Source of the DNA: Flavobacteriaceae bacterium CP2B
GTDB lineage: Bacteria; Bacteroidota; Bacteroidia; Flavobacteriales; Flavobacteriaceae
Assembly (NCBI GenBank): GCA_001683825.1
Contig: LXTR01000080.1
Location: 1-64,000, forward strand
Length of the DNA: 64,000 bases
Direction: 5' to 3'
The notes under the pieces: model-generated
Databases searched by the model: none
The model's input: only the letters and a program-made list of their open reading frames with translations
What the model was told of the DNA's origin: nothing
Position numbers and translations under genes: made by a program
Shown: positions 41,092-50,117 of the stretch, piece after piece
Position numbering within the stretch: position 1 is the stretch's first letter
Layout of the letters: every line of letters starts with the position of its first letter

Positions 41092-44000
41092 CTAGCCTTT
41101 GGCCCCGGCTTTGCGCTGGTGCGTACCCACCCAGTTCCTCGCGTTGATAAACGCTTGTAGCCAGGGTGATACGCTATCTGTTCTTCCTTCGGGGTAATAG
41201 GCCCAGTTCCAGGGAAAAATTGAGCGTTCGATATGGGGCATGGTCACCAGGTGCCTGCCGCTGCGGTCGCACAGCATGGCGGTGTTGTAATCGCTGCCAT
41301 TGGGATTGGCCGGGTAGGCCTCATATCCATAACGGGCTACGATGTGGTATTGGTCTTCCCCCAACGGGAGTTGGAATTTTCCCTCCCCGTGAGAGATCCA
41401 TACCCCAAGTACTGCCCCCTCCAAAGAGGACAGCATGACCGAATTATTGGGCCCCACCCGCACCGAAGAAAAGGCGCTTTCGTGCTTGTGGGAGTCGTTA
41501 TAGGTCATTTTCCCGTGTTTTTCGTGTTCGGGGTTGATGAGTTCCAGTTCCATGAAAAGTTGGCAACCGTTGCAAATACCTATTGATAGGGTATCGGGCC
41601 TGGCGAAGAAGTTCTTTAAAGCCGTGTTGGCCTTTTCGTTGTATTTGAAAGCTCCGGCCCACCCCTTGGCGCTGCCCAGTACATCTGAATTGGAAAACCC
41701 GCCAACGGCTCCGATAAATTGGATGTCCTCAAGGGTTTCCCTGCCCGAGATGAGGTCGGTCATGTGTACGTCCTTCACCTCGAACCCTGCCAGGTAGAGG
41801 GCATTGGCCATTTCACGTTCAGAATTGCTGCCCTTTTCCCTCAGGATGGCGGCTTTGGGCTTGTTGCCACCCCGGGTGGGTGATGGATCTAATTTCCCAT
41901 GGAAGGTTTGGGGGAAGCGGTAGGTGAGGGGTTGTTTTTTGTAATTGGTATAACGATCCCCGGCCAGGCCGTTGGAGGTCTGTTTTGCGTCCAGCAGATA
42001 GGAGGTACGGTACCAGGTATCCCGCAGGTCATCAACGGGAAGGTCTATTATGTCTTCGTGGTTTACCAGCCGGAGCTTGCCGCTGCCGTTGGCTTTCCCG
42101 ATTTTAACGGCCGGTATGCCCACTGATGCGAGCGCTGTTTCCAGGCCATCCCCTGCCGCCTGGAAAACGATTCCGGCATTCTCGGAAAAGAGTAATTTTA
42201 CGGTATCTGGCTCGCCCAGGGCCGTAAGGTCCAGGGAAGCCCCAAGCCCGTTTTGGGCAAAGCACAGTTCCAGCAGGGTAGTCACCAGCCCCCCGGAGGC
42301 TACATCGTGCCCCGCGGCAATTTTCCCTTTCCTGATGAGGGACTGCATGCCGTCAAAATTCCTGGCGAAAAGCCCCGGGTTTTGTACCGTTGGGGATTTA
42401 TCGCCCACGGCATTCAGGGTTTGGGCAAAGGAGGAGCCTCCCAGTTTAAAAGAATCCCCGGACAGGTTGAGGTAAAAGATATCGCCTGCGCCCTTTTTGA
42501 GGACGGGTTCCACTACCGCACCTATCGCATCGCAATGCCCTGCGGCAGAGATGATCACCGTTCCTGGCGCGATCACTTCCCTATCCTTGTATTTCTGCTT
42601 CATGGAGAGCGAATCCTTTCCGGTAGGGACATTGATCCCCAGGGCGACGGCGAATTCGGAAACCGCCGCGACCGCTTCATACAGCCTCGCGTCTTCTCCT
42701 TCGTTGTTACAGGGCCACATCCAATTGGCCGAAAGGGACACGGATCGCAACCCGTTTTTCAAAGGGGCCCAAACGATATTGGTAAGGGCTTCGGCAATGC
42801 TGTTGCGGCTGCCAGCTACGGGATCGATCAGGGCCGATACAGGTGAGTGCCCCACCGAAGTGGCAATGCCTTCTTTGCCCTTAAAATCCAGGGCCATCAC
42901 CCCGCAATTGTTCAGGGGTAGTTGCAGGGGCCCGGCACATTGCTGTTTGGCCACCCGGCCGCCCACGCACCGGTCTACCTTGTTGGTCAACCAGTCTTTG
43001 CAGGCAACGGCCTCCAATTGCAGCAGTTGCTCCAGGTAGTCCATTATTTTCCCCTTGTGGTAGGGGGGCATGGCGTATTCCCTGGCCACGGTAATGTCCG
43101 TCATAACCGTTTTTGGGGAACTGCCGAACATTTCGGAAAGTTCCAGGTCCATCGGGCGGATGCCTTTGTTTTTTGATTCAAACGTAAACCGGTGATCGCC
43201 GGTAACTTCCCCCACTTCGTACATGGGCGAACGTTCCCGTTCTGCGATACGGCGCAATAACGCCAGGTCTTTGGGGGCCATCACCAATCCCATACGTTCC
43301 TGTGATTCGTTTCCGATGATTTCTTTGGCAGACAGCGTGGGGTCTCCTATGGGGAGTTTATCCATATCGATGAGGCCGCCGGTTTCCTCTACCAGTTCCG
43401 ACAAGCAGTTCAGATGGCCCCCGGCCCCATGGTCATGGATGGAGACAATGGGGTTATCTTCGGCCTCCACCAGGCCCCTGATGGCGTTGGCGGCACGCTT
43501 CTGCATTTCGGGGTTAGACCGTTGCACGGCATTCAATTCAATAGCGGTACTAAAAGCCCCTGTATCTGCACTGGATACGGCGGCACCCCCCATCCCGATG
43601 CGATAGTTATCACCGCCCAGGATGACGATGCGGTCGCCTTTCCCGGGCATGCCTTTCCGGGCCTGGTCTGATTTACCGTAGCCCACACCTCCTGCCATCA
43701 TGATTACCTTGTCATACCCCAAGCTGCGGCCGTGTTCTTCGTGTTCAAAAGTAAGGACCGACCCACAGATCAGGGGCTGCCCGAACTTGTTTCCAAAGTC
43801 TGAAGCCCCGTTGGAAGCTTTGATAAGGATGTCCACAGGCGTTTGGTATAGCCAAGGGCGTGCCTTCATTCCCTGCTCCCACGGGCGATCGTCCCGGAGG
43901 CGGGAATATGCCGTCATATACACGGCCGTCCCTGCCAGGGGGAGTGACCCTTTTCCGCCGGCCAGGCGGTCACGGATTTCGCCCCCGGATCCTGTGGCTG

Positions 44001-44781
44001 CACCGTTAAAGGGCTCTACCGTGGTGGGGAAGTTGTGCGTTTCGGCTTTGAGGGAAATGACCGATTCAAAAGCTGTCTCACGGTAGTAATCAGGCCGGTC
44101 GGCACGTATCGGGGCAAACTGTGTAACCACAGGGCCTTTGATGAAGGCGACATTGTCTTTATAGGCCGATACGATATCGTTGGGATGGGTTTCGGAGGTT
44201 TTTCGGATGAGTTTGAAGAGGGAGGATGGCATTTCCTTGCCATCAATGACAAAGGTGCCATTGAATATTTTATGCCGGCAGTGTTCGGAATTTACCTGGC
44301 TGAACCCGAAGACTTCGGAATCGGTCAGCTTCCTGCCCAGTTTGCGTGATAGTTCCTGCAGGTACGCCACCTCTTCGGTGCTGAGGGCCAGCCCCTCCTG
44401 TGCGTTGTAGGCGGCAATATCCCCTACTTCCCGCACCGGCTCGGGCGTTACTTGAATGCTGAACAGGTCTTGGTCAAGCCGGGCATATTTCTGTGACAAC
44501 ATGGGGTCAAAGGACGTATGCGAGGGGGACACTGCTTCGAATTCTTCGATGCGCAGGATACCTTGGATGCCCATGTTCTGGGTGATTTCAGTCGCATTCG
44601 TGCTCCAGGGCGTGATCATGGCCGCCCGGGGCCCAACAAAAAAGGCGTCAACAGACGCCCCCGCTATTTTGGCCTGCCCTCCAAAAAGCCAAACAAGTTT
44701 TTCAGTAGCTTCTTGTGACAGTTCCGCCGTGGTTTGTACGGCAAATACTTTGGTGGAAATATCCCCGAAAAAATGAATCAT
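41092..44781 (-). CDS. purL: phosphoribosylformylglycinamidine synthase, full-length form
   Basis: The 1229-residue protein starts at the ATG at 44781 (MIHFFGDISTKVFAVQ); a longer frame from 44814 would begin inside the predicted -7 element. It has an N-terminal PurS-like segment, the two AIRS-type ATP-binding halves (GSGGEIRDRLAGGKGSLPLAGTAVYM, HDHGAGGHLNCLSELVEETGG, GRVAKQQCAGPLQLPLNNCGVMALD) and a C-terminal glutaminase with GICNGCQLF and SHGEGKF. It converts FGAR to FGAM in purine synthesis using glutamine. The single-chain form matches the proteobacterial and eukaryotic type, which is usual in Bacteroidota. Confidence 0.97.
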   Translation of the reverse strand: MIHFFGDISTKVFAVQTTAELSQEATEKLVWLFGGQAKIAGASVDAFFVGPRAAMITPWSTNATEITQNMGIQGILRIEEFEAVSPSHTSFDPMLSQKYARLDQDLFSIQVTPEPVREVGDIAAYNAQEGLALSTEEVAYLQELSRKLGRKLTDSEVFGFSQVNSEHCRHKIFNGTFVIDGKEMPSSLFKLIRKTSETHPNDIVSAYKDNVAFIKGPVVTQFAPIRADRPDYYRETAFESVISLKAETHNFPTTVEPFNGAATGSGGEIRDRLAGGKGSLPLAGTAVYMTAYSRLRDDRPWEQGMKARPWLYQTPVDILIKASNGASDFGNKFGQPLICGSVLTFEHEEHGRSLGYDKVIMMAGGVGYGKSDQARKGMPGKGDRIVILGGDNYRIGMGGAAVSSADTGAFSTAIELNAVQRSNPEMQKRAANAIRGLVEAEDNPIVSIHDHGAGGHLNCLSELVEETGGLIDMDKLPIGDPTLSAKEIIGNESQERMGLVMAPKDLALLRRIAERERSPMYEVGEVTGDHRFTFESKNKGIRPMDLELSEMFGSSPKTVMTDITVAREYAMPPYHKGKIMDYLEQLLQLEAVACKDWLTNKVDRCVGGRVAKQQCAGPLQLPLNNCGVMALDFKGKEGIATSVGHSPVSALIDPVAGSRNSIAEALTNIVWAPLKNGLRSVSLSANWMWPCNNEGEDARLYEAVAAVSEFAVALGINVPTGKDSLSMKQKYKDREVIAPGTVIISAAGHCDAIGAVVEPVLKKGAGDIFYLNLSGDSFKLGGSSFAQTLNAVGDKSPTVQNPGLFARNFDGMQSLIRKGKIAAGHDVASGGLVTTLLELCFAQNGLGASLDLTALGEPDTVKLLFSENAGIVFQAAGDGLETALASVGIPAVKIGKANGSGKLRLVNHEDIIDLPVDDLRDTWYRTSYLLDAKQTSNGLAGDRYTNYKKQPLTYRFPQTFHGKLDPSPTRGGNKPKAAILREKGSNSEREMANALYLAGFEVKDVHMTDLISGRETLEDIQFIGAVGGFSNSDVLGSAKGWAGAFKYNEKANTALKNFFARPDTLSIGICNGCQLFMELELINPEHEKHGKMTYNDSHKHESAFSSVRVGPNNSVMLSSLEGAVLGVWISHGEGKFQLPLGEDQYHIVARYGYEAYPANPNGSDYNTAMLCDRSGRHLVTMPHIERSIFPWNWAYYPEGRTDSVSPWLQAFINARNWVGTHQRKAGAKG

Positions 44782-44813
44782 GGGTGTGGCGTATTGCGAT
44801 AATTTTGAAAGCA

Positions 44814-44821
44814 CAAAGGTA
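44814..44821 (-). promoter_or_regulatory. predicted -7 element of purL
   Basis: TACCTTTG on the minus strand matches TAnnTTTG exactly, 32 bases before the purL ATG at 44781. A TTC, not TTG, lies about 20 bases further upstream. No purine riboswitch-like structure is evident in the short leader. Confidence 0.55.
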
Positions 44822-44880
44822 CGCCTTTATCGTTATATCCGCGAAGCGAAAAATTAACAAGCCTCCCCTGGTATTGTTAA

Positions 44881-46092
44881 TTACTTCCGCCTGAGGCGTG
44901 CCATGTAGAAACCATCGTGCCCGCTTTTGCTGGAAAAAATCTTCTTTTCCTCCTCCAGTTGGAAGTCACTCCCGGGATCGGAGGCCAGGAATGCCCGCAC
45001 CTGCCGGTCGTTTTCCTGGGGAAGGATAGAACAGGTGGCATAGACCAGCAAGCCACCAGGTTTCACCATTTGCGAGTAGTCCTGTAGCAGTTTCTGCTGG
45101 GTTGCGGTAATCTCTTTTAGGAAGGTTGGCTGCATTTTCCACTTGGCATCCGGGTTGCGCCTCAGGATACCCAGGCCGGTGCAAGGGGCATCTATGAGTA
45201 CCCCATCTGCGGAACCGTGTAATTTCTTGATGACCTTGGTAGAATCGATAAGTCGGGTTTCAATATTGTGGGCCCCGTTCCGTTTGGCCCTCCTTTTCAG
45301 TTCTTTGAGTTTGCCGGGATAAATATCCAGTGCGATGAGTTGCCCTTTGTTTTCCATAAGGGAGGCCAGGTGCAGGCTTTTCCCTCCTGCCCCTGCACAG
45401 GCGTCCACAATGCGCTGCCCGGGCTGTGCCAGAAGGAATGGGGCCACCAGTTGGGAGGAGGCGTCCTGTACTTCAAAATAGCCATTTTTAAAGGCGTCAC
45501 TTGTAAAAACATTGGCGCGTTCATTCAGCATTAGCGCATGCGGGTACTCTTTTAGTGGCTGGTTGCCAAATCCCTCGTCGCTGAGGTATTTTGACAGGGC
45601 CGCCCGGGTGGTTTTAAGGGTGTTGGCCCTGAGGATGACATCGGCCTGTTGGTTGAGGGCGCTGATTTCCTGCGTCCAAAGTTTTTCCCCCAGCGATTGG
45701 ACACCGAGTTCATCCAGCCAGTCGGGAATAGACTCGCGGAATTTCCTGGTTTTCGAAAGTTCGTCGAACCTCCCTTTGATCCTTCGGGCGGGGGTGGGCT
45801 CTATCTGTTTCCAGTCGGGTAGGTCGATACCCCTTAAGACGGCCCATACGGCAAACATCCGGAAAAGGTTGGCCCTGCTAAAGGGTTCCCGCACCTCCGC
45901 GATCTCCGCGTACAACCGCTTCCACCGTACCATGTCATAGGTAGTTTCTGCAATGAATCCACGATCCCTGGCTCCCCAGCGCTTATCGCGTTTCAGGGTT
46001 TTTTCCACTACTTTGTCGGCGTACTCCCCCTTGTTGAAAATAAGGTCGGTGGCGTCTATCACGGCAAATACCAGGTTCCTGTGCAATCGCAT
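44881..46092 (-). CDS. RsmB/NOL1-type rRNA (cytosine-5) methyltransferase
   Basis: The 403-residue protein has an N-terminal helical RNA-binding part resembling the NusB-like domain of RsmB, then a SAM-dependent methyltransferase domain: VDACAGAGGKSLHLA (SAM loop), LIDAPCTGLGILRRNPDAKW with Cys304 and YATCSILPQEN with Cys354, the two catalytic cysteines of m5C enzymes. It probably methylates 16S rRNA, but which cytosine is uncertain. It is downstream of purL on the same strand, separated by 210 bases from the purL stop by way of the convergent gap at 44815-44880 upstream; no shared transcript is certain. Confidence 0.92.
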   Translation of the reverse strand: MRLHRNLVFAVIDATDLIFNKGEYADKVVEKTLKRDKRWGARDRGFIAETTYDMVRWKRLYAEIAEVREPFSRANLFRMFAVWAVLRGIDLPDWKQIEPTPARRIKGRFDELSKTRKFRESIPDWLDELGVQSLGEKLWTQEISALNQQADVILRANTLKTTRAALSKYLSDEGFGNQPLKEYPHALMLNERANVFTSDAFKNGYFEVQDASSQLVAPFLLAQPGQRIVDACAGAGGKSLHLASLMENKGQLIALDIYPGKLKELKRRAKRNGAHNIETRLIDSTKVIKKLHGSADGVLIDAPCTGLGILRRNPDAKWKMQPTFLKEITATQQKLLQDYSQMVKPGGLLVYATCSILPQENDRQVRAFLASDPGSDFQLEEEKKIFSSKSGHDGFYMARLRRK

Positions 46093-46178
46093 GTTTCAAA
46101 TTTAGGGCGCAAAGGTATTGTATTCAAACGGATTGCAGGCTATACAGGCAAAATTCTAGGGGCCCTGGCCCAATTAAT

Positions 46179-46204
46179 AAAGGGAAGCACGATGGCTTCC
46201 CTTT
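46179..46204 (-). terminator. terminator after the small exported protein gene
   Basis: A perfect 10-bp stem (AAAGGGAAGC at 46179-46188, GCTTCCCTTT at 46195-46204) with a 6-base loop is followed on the minus strand by TTTATTAATT. It ends the gene at 46226-46573. Confidence 0.7.
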
Positions 46205-46225
46205 TAAGATCACGTTATTGGGGGG

Positions 46226-46573
46226 TTAAAGGTCAATGACTATAAAACCCCGACCTTTCTTCTGGTAGTAGACCCCTTTGTACAAATAGAGTTTCCTGCC
46301 ATTTACGCGCACTATTTTCCTTCCCCTGGGGAGGCGTTTTATAAAGACGCCCCGGGGGGCGGCGGTAACGATATAACTGCCGTTTCTGGAGGTGTACCAC
46401 ACACCGTCCGACAAGTGGAAAGTGGTCCCTTTATGGACGACTACCCGCGGTTTATAGACGGTGCGTACCACGGTGCCGTGCTTGGGATACACCCTTACGA
46501 CCCTTTGGGCGCTAACGGCATGCATCATCCCAAACAGGGCCAGGAAAATCAGGGTAAGTTGTAGCTTTTTCAT
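46226..46573 (-). CDS. small exported protein, DUF6515-like
   Basis: The 115-residue protein uses the ATG at 46573, giving signal peptide MKKLQLTLIFLALFG...VSA/QRV. The mature part is short, basic and beta-rich with repeated Gly-Tyr turns: FHLSDGVWYTSRNGSYIVTAAPRG and YLYKGVYYQKKGRGFIVIDL, similar to the DUF6515 type of Bacteroidota periplasmic proteins. The function of that family is unknown. The gene is monocistronic, with a terminator on each side (46179-46204 after it, 46625-46657 before it). Confidence 0.72.
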   Translation of the reverse strand: MKKLQLTLIFLALFGMMHAVSAQRVVRVYPKHGTVVRTVYKPRVVVHKGTTFHLSDGVWYTSRNGSYIVTAAPRGVFIKRLPRGRKIVRVNGRKLYLYKGVYYQKKGRGFIVIDL

Positions 46574-46624
46574 ACCTAATATTTTAAAGGTTAACACTTA
46601 TTAGACTTGGTTATTGTCCCTGGG

Positions 46625-46657
46625 TTTAAAAAAAAAGGAAGCTTTTTGGCTTCCTTT
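46625..46657 (-). terminator. terminator after the Spy-like gene
   Basis: A 9-bp stem (AAAGGAAGC at 46634-46642, GCTTCCTTT at 46649-46657) with a 6-base loop is followed on the minus strand by a run of nine T. It ends the sigma/anti-sigma-like/Spy-like operon. Confidence 0.85.
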
Positions 46658-46679
46658 GTGTCTGTTTGTCGAAAAGTTT

Positions 46680-47135
46680 TTAATTCCCCCGGTTCCCTTG
46701 CCGTTGCCGCATTTCCTTGATCAACCGCTTTCTGAAATCGTGTTCAGCGCTAAAGAGCAGCAGGGTCTTCCTGGCCGAAATGGCATTGGCCAGTTTCATG
46801 TAAAACTCCTTGTCTGTTTCTTCTTCTTCCTCTTCAATTTCGAGGTATTTGTTCAGCAAGGCCTTGGCCTCTGCCTCCGTTAGGTTGCCGGCATTCCCAA
46901 TTTTGCTGTAGACTTCGCTTTTTTGTCTTTCGCGCAGCGCATTGCGTTTGTCTTCAAATTCGTTGTATATGGGCCAGAATTGCTCGGCTTCGGAACTGCT
47001 CAGGGACAATCGCTCCGTAATGAAGGCTATTTTAAGGGCCTTGATTCTGCTTCCGTCCGGCCAATTCTGGGCGGAAAGGAACATGCTGGACATTAGGAAA
47101 AGGAACAGCAGTCCGGATTTGCAATACTTATTCAT
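46680..47135 (-). CDS. small exported helical protein, Spy/CpxP-like companion of an ECF sigma unit
   Basis: The 151-residue protein has a signal peptide (1-23, FLSAQ/NW) followed by an all-helical, highly charged mature chain: IKALKIAFITERLSLSSSEAEQFWPIYNEFE, ALRERQKSE, and a run of seven Glu around residue 105 in LEIEEEEEETDKEF. The SEAEQFWPIY part is the pattern of LTXXQ/Spy-like periplasmic proteins and of proteins catalogued as sensors of ECF sigma factors in flavobacteria. Its start overlaps the preceding gene by 8 bases, and it is last in the operon. A sensing or chaperone role is inference. Confidence 0.78.
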   Translation of the reverse strand: MNKYCKSGLLFLFLMSSMFLSAQNWPDGSRIKALKIAFITERLSLSSSEAEQFWPIYNEFEDKRNALRERQKSEVYSKIGNAGNLTEAEAKALLNKYLEIEEEEEETDKEFYMKLANAISARKTLLLFSAEHDFRKRLIKEMRQRQGNRGN

Positions 47136-47643
47136 CGATATCCATATTTAAATCTTCATAGTCTTCTACGGAATTGTCCAGGTATTCAATGATGTTTTCT
47201 TCGTTCAGGTTGTTCTCAAGCATATCGTTGATCACCAAATCCTCCAGGGGAAGCAATTGGGCGATCTCATCATCTGACAATTCCACTTCATTGTATTCCA
47301 TATAGTTGGCAATCTCGACCCCTGCCAAATCGCCAAAACCGGGTTGTCCGGAGCTTTCTCCCGGAATCAGGACCAGCAGGCCAATGATGGCTGCCACTGA
47401 CGCGGCCACCAGCATCCATTTTTTGTAGGGGTACAAGGGGATTACCGTGGGGGGGGTAGTATCGAGCCGTTCCTCCATGCGTTTATGGAAGTCCCCGAAA
47501 TACCCTTCGGGCACCTTAAAACCAGCGTCCCCTGGCAGGTGCGCCCCTGGTTCCTGCAACCGATGCTGCAGCTTTTCCTGGAAGGACTCGAAGTATCCTT
47601 CCGGGATCTTGAATCCGCTCTTATCTTGTTGCTTTTTCATCAC
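47128..47643 (-). CDS. anti-sigma-like membrane protein with a duplicated PEGYF motif
   Basis: The 171-residue protein has two copies of a ~20-residue motif in the cytoplasmic part, GFKIPEGYFESFQEKLQHRL (10-29) and GFKVPEGYFGDFHKRMEERL (41-60), a membrane span (about 75-94), and an acidic periplasmic tail rich in Asp, Glu and Asn. Position right after an ECF sigma factor, with an 8-base overlap into the Spy-like gene, argues that it is the anti-sigma factor, though it lacks a ZAS or RskA domain. The two PEGYF helices may be the sigma-binding part; this is inference. Confidence 0.75.
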   Translation of the reverse strand: MMKKQQDKSGFKIPEGYFESFQEKLQHRLQEPGAHLPGDAGFKVPEGYFGDFHKRMEERLDTTPPTVIPLYPYKKWMLVAASVAAIIGLLVLIPGESSGQPGFGDLAGVEIANYMEYNEVELSDDEIAQLLPLEDLVINDMLENNLNEENIIEYLDNSVEDYEDLNMDIDE

Positions 47644-47674
47644 GTATACTTTGATGCACTTATTCGCAAAAGGT

Positions 47675-48247
47675 TTAATCTTCTTTCAGGCTGGCCTCAA
47701 TCTTTTTAACGGCCAGGTGGTAGGAGGCTTTCAGGGCCCCTACCGAAGTATCCAGGATATCCGATATCTCCTCGTATTTCATCGCCTCAAAATACTTCAT
47801 GTTAAACACCATCTTTTGTTTTTCGGGCAGGGAGGCGATCGCCTGCTGCAAGCGGAGTTGTATGACATCCCCGTCAAAATAGACATCCGCGCGCAAATTT
47901 TCCACCATACGTTCCTGAATTTCGGCCATACCCACCCCCAATTTCCTGGATTTGCTTTTCAGGAACTGCAGGGCTTCGTTGGTGGCAATGCGGTACATCC
48001 ATGAATACAACTTGCTTTCGCCCTTAAACCCATCGATGTTCCGGAATACCTTGACGAAGGTATTTTGCAAAACGTCGTCTGTATCATCGTGGTCCAGGAC
48101 GATCCTACGGATATGCCAATACAACCGTTCCTTGTAGGTATCTACGAGTTGTTCAAAGGCTTTGGACTGTGTGGCCTTCTGTTTTAAGTTTTGAACTAAG
48201 AGGTCTTCGGCGATCAAAGGTTCTTTCTTCTCTTCATTGGATTGCAT
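47675..48247 (-). CDS. ECF-type RNA polymerase sigma factor (second)
   Basis: The 190-residue protein uses the ATG at 48247 (MQSNEEKKEP); an ATG at 48289 would overlap the exporter stop and adds a non-conserved leader. Region 2 is at about 25-95 (FEQLVDTYKERLYWHIRRIVLDHDDTDDVLQNTFVKVFRNIDGF) and region 4 at about 125-185 (QAIASLPEKQKMVFNMKYFEAMKYEEISDILDTSVGALKASYHLAVKKIE). It leads an operon with the PEGYF membrane protein and the Spy-like protein. It differs from the sigma factor at 13925-14464 in linker and region 4, so the two regulate different responses. Confidence 0.93.
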   Translation of the reverse strand: MQSNEEKKEPLIAEDLLVQNLKQKATQSKAFEQLVDTYKERLYWHIRRIVLDHDDTDDVLQNTFVKVFRNIDGFKGESKLYSWMYRIATNEALQFLKSKSRKLGVGMAEIQERMVENLRADVYFDGDVIQLRLQQAIASLPEKQKMVFNMKYFEAMKYEEISDILDTSVGALKASYHLAVKKIEASLKED

Positions 48248-48290
48248 TGTCCTAAAAAGGTTTAATTGGCTCCTTTCACCCTGTTGCAAA

Positions 48291-50117
48291 TCAAGATTTT
48301 AAGGTCTGCATGGCCACCAGGTTGTAATAGACCCCTTTCATTGCCATGAGCTCGGCATGGGTGCCTTTTTCAACCACCTCCCCTTTTTGCAGCACCACGA
48401 TGGTATGGGCGTTCTGTATGGTGGAAAGGCGGTGGGCAATAACGATAGAGGTCCGGTTGGCCATCATTTTCTCGAGCGCGTCCTGCACCAGGCGTTCGCT
48501 TTCGGTATCCAGGGCCGAAGTTGCCTCGTCCAGGATCATGATGGGCGGATTTTTCAGTACTGCGCGAGCGATGGACAACCGCTGTTTCTGGCCCCCGCTT
48601 AGCTTGTTCCCGCTGTCGCCAATGTTGGTGTCATATCCCATGGGCAGTTCCATGATAAAATCGTGGGCGTTCGCAATCCTGGCTGCCGCCATGATTTCGT
48701 CTTCGGTGGCATTTTCTTTCCCAAGCCCGATATTGTTCCGGACGCTGTCATTAAACAGGATCGAATCCTGGGTCACCAGTCCCAACAAACCCCGCAGCGA
48801 CTTTTTACTGAGGGCCCTAATATCGGTTCCGTCTATGGTGATCGCCCCTTCGCCAACATCGTAAAAACGGGTCACCAGGTTGGCGATGGTACTTTTACCG
48901 CTACCGGACTGCCCCACCAATGCGACCATCTCCCCTTTGGGTACCTCCAGGCTGAAATCCCTGAGCACATAGTCATCTTCGTACCTGAACGATACCTTCT
49001 CCAGGCGGATGCCTTTGTCCAGGGTGGTTTTTTCAACGGCTGCCGCCGCTTCGGTTATGGGGTTTTCTGTCTCCAGGATCTCCAGTACCCGTTCTGCTGC
49101 GGCATTGCCTTTCTTCACGCCGTAGGAAGCCTTGCTGATGGCTTTGGCCGGGGTGAGGATGTTGTAGGCAAGCCCCATATAGGCGATAAAACTCGAAGCA
49201 TCAAGGGTCTGGTCGACCAGCACCATCCGCCCCCCGAACCACAGTAGGATCCCGATTACCAGGATGCCCAGGAATTCACCGGTGGGTGAGGCCAGGTTTT
49301 GGCGGTTGAGCAAGGTGTTCGAAAATCGGAAGAAGCGCCCCGTAGAGGTTTTAAAGGTGTTGTAGAAACGCTGTTCGGCATTAAACGCCTTGATCACCCT
49401 CAGGCCCCCGAGCGTTTCTTCCACGATCGACAGGAACTGCCCCTGTTCGCGCTGTACGCGGTCCGATTTCTTTTTGAGCGACTTCCCGATATAGGAGATA
49501 ATGAGCCCCGCGATGGGGATAAAAATAAAGACGAAGATCGTGAGTTTCACACTGATGAAGAACATGACGCTGATCGTAAAAAGGATGGTGAGCGGCTCCC
49601 TTACGATGAGTTCCAGGATGGATAGGAAAGAGTGTTGTATTTCCAATACGTCGGAGGTAATCCTGGCGATGACATCGCCCTTCCGCTTTTCCGAATAAAA
49701 GGCTACCGGCAGTTCTACGATCTTTCGGTACATGGCGTTCCGGATATCTTTTAACACCCCGTTCCTCAGGAAGGTGATAAAGTACATGGCCAGGTAGTTG
49801 AAGAGGTTCTTGAAGAGGAAGAGGATCAGGACCAGCCCTATTACCAGGACCAGCCCCTTCATTTCATCCTCCCCGGAAAAGGCGGTAACCCTGTAGCTAA
49901 CGTAGTCCTGAAAATATTCCTTGAGGCCACCCAGCCCCCGGTATACAGGGGGGGTAAATACTTTTCGGGCCTTGTCAAAAAGTACGTCCAGCATAGGGAT
50001 CAGGGCCGCGAAGGAAAGCGCGCTGAACAGGGCATAGAGGATGTTGAAAAAAATATTGAGGAATCCGTACCGCTTGTAAGGGGTCGCAAAGCGAAGGATC
50101 TTTTTGAAATACTCCAT
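48291..50117 (-). CDS. MsbA-like ABC exporter, fused permease and ATPase
   Basis: The 608-residue protein has six membrane helices (about 1-310) and an ATP-binding domain with Walker A GQSGSGKST, signature LSGGQKQR, Walker B IMILDEATSALD and H-loop IAHRLSTI. It forms a homodimeric exporter of the lipid/drug type (MsbA, LmrA-like). In Bacteroidota such genes often serve lipid A or glycolipid export; that fits the neighbouring phosphosugar mutase and glycosyltransferase but is not proven. Its ATG overlaps the stop of the upstream mutase gene by one base (TAATG), a sign of coupling. Confidence 0.94.
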   Translation of the reverse strand: MEYFKKILRFATPYKRYGFLNIFFNILYALFSALSFAALIPMLDVLFDKARKVFTPPVYRGLGGLKEYFQDYVSYRVTAFSGEDEMKGLVLVIGLVLILFLFKNLFNYLAMYFITFLRNGVLKDIRNAMYRKIVELPVAFYSEKRKGDVIARITSDVLEIQHSFLSILELIVREPLTILFTISVMFFISVKLTIFVFIFIPIAGLIISYIGKSLKKKSDRVQREQGQFLSIVEETLGGLRVIKAFNAEQRFYNTFKTSTGRFFRFSNTLLNRQNLASPTGEFLGILVIGILLWFGGRMVLVDQTLDASSFIAYMGLAYNILTPAKAISKASYGVKKGNAAAERVLEILETENPITEAAAAVEKTTLDKGIRLEKVSFRYEDDYVLRDFSLEVPKGEMVALVGQSGSGKSTIANLVTRFYDVGEGAITIDGTDIRALSKKSLRGLLGLVTQDSILFNDSVRNNIGLGKENATEDEIMAAARIANAHDFIMELPMGYDTNIGDSGNKLSGGQKQRLSIARAVLKNPPIMILDEATSALDTESERLVQDALEKMMANRTSIVIAHRLSTIQNAHTIVVLQKGEVVEKGTHAELMAMKGVYYNLVAMQTLKS

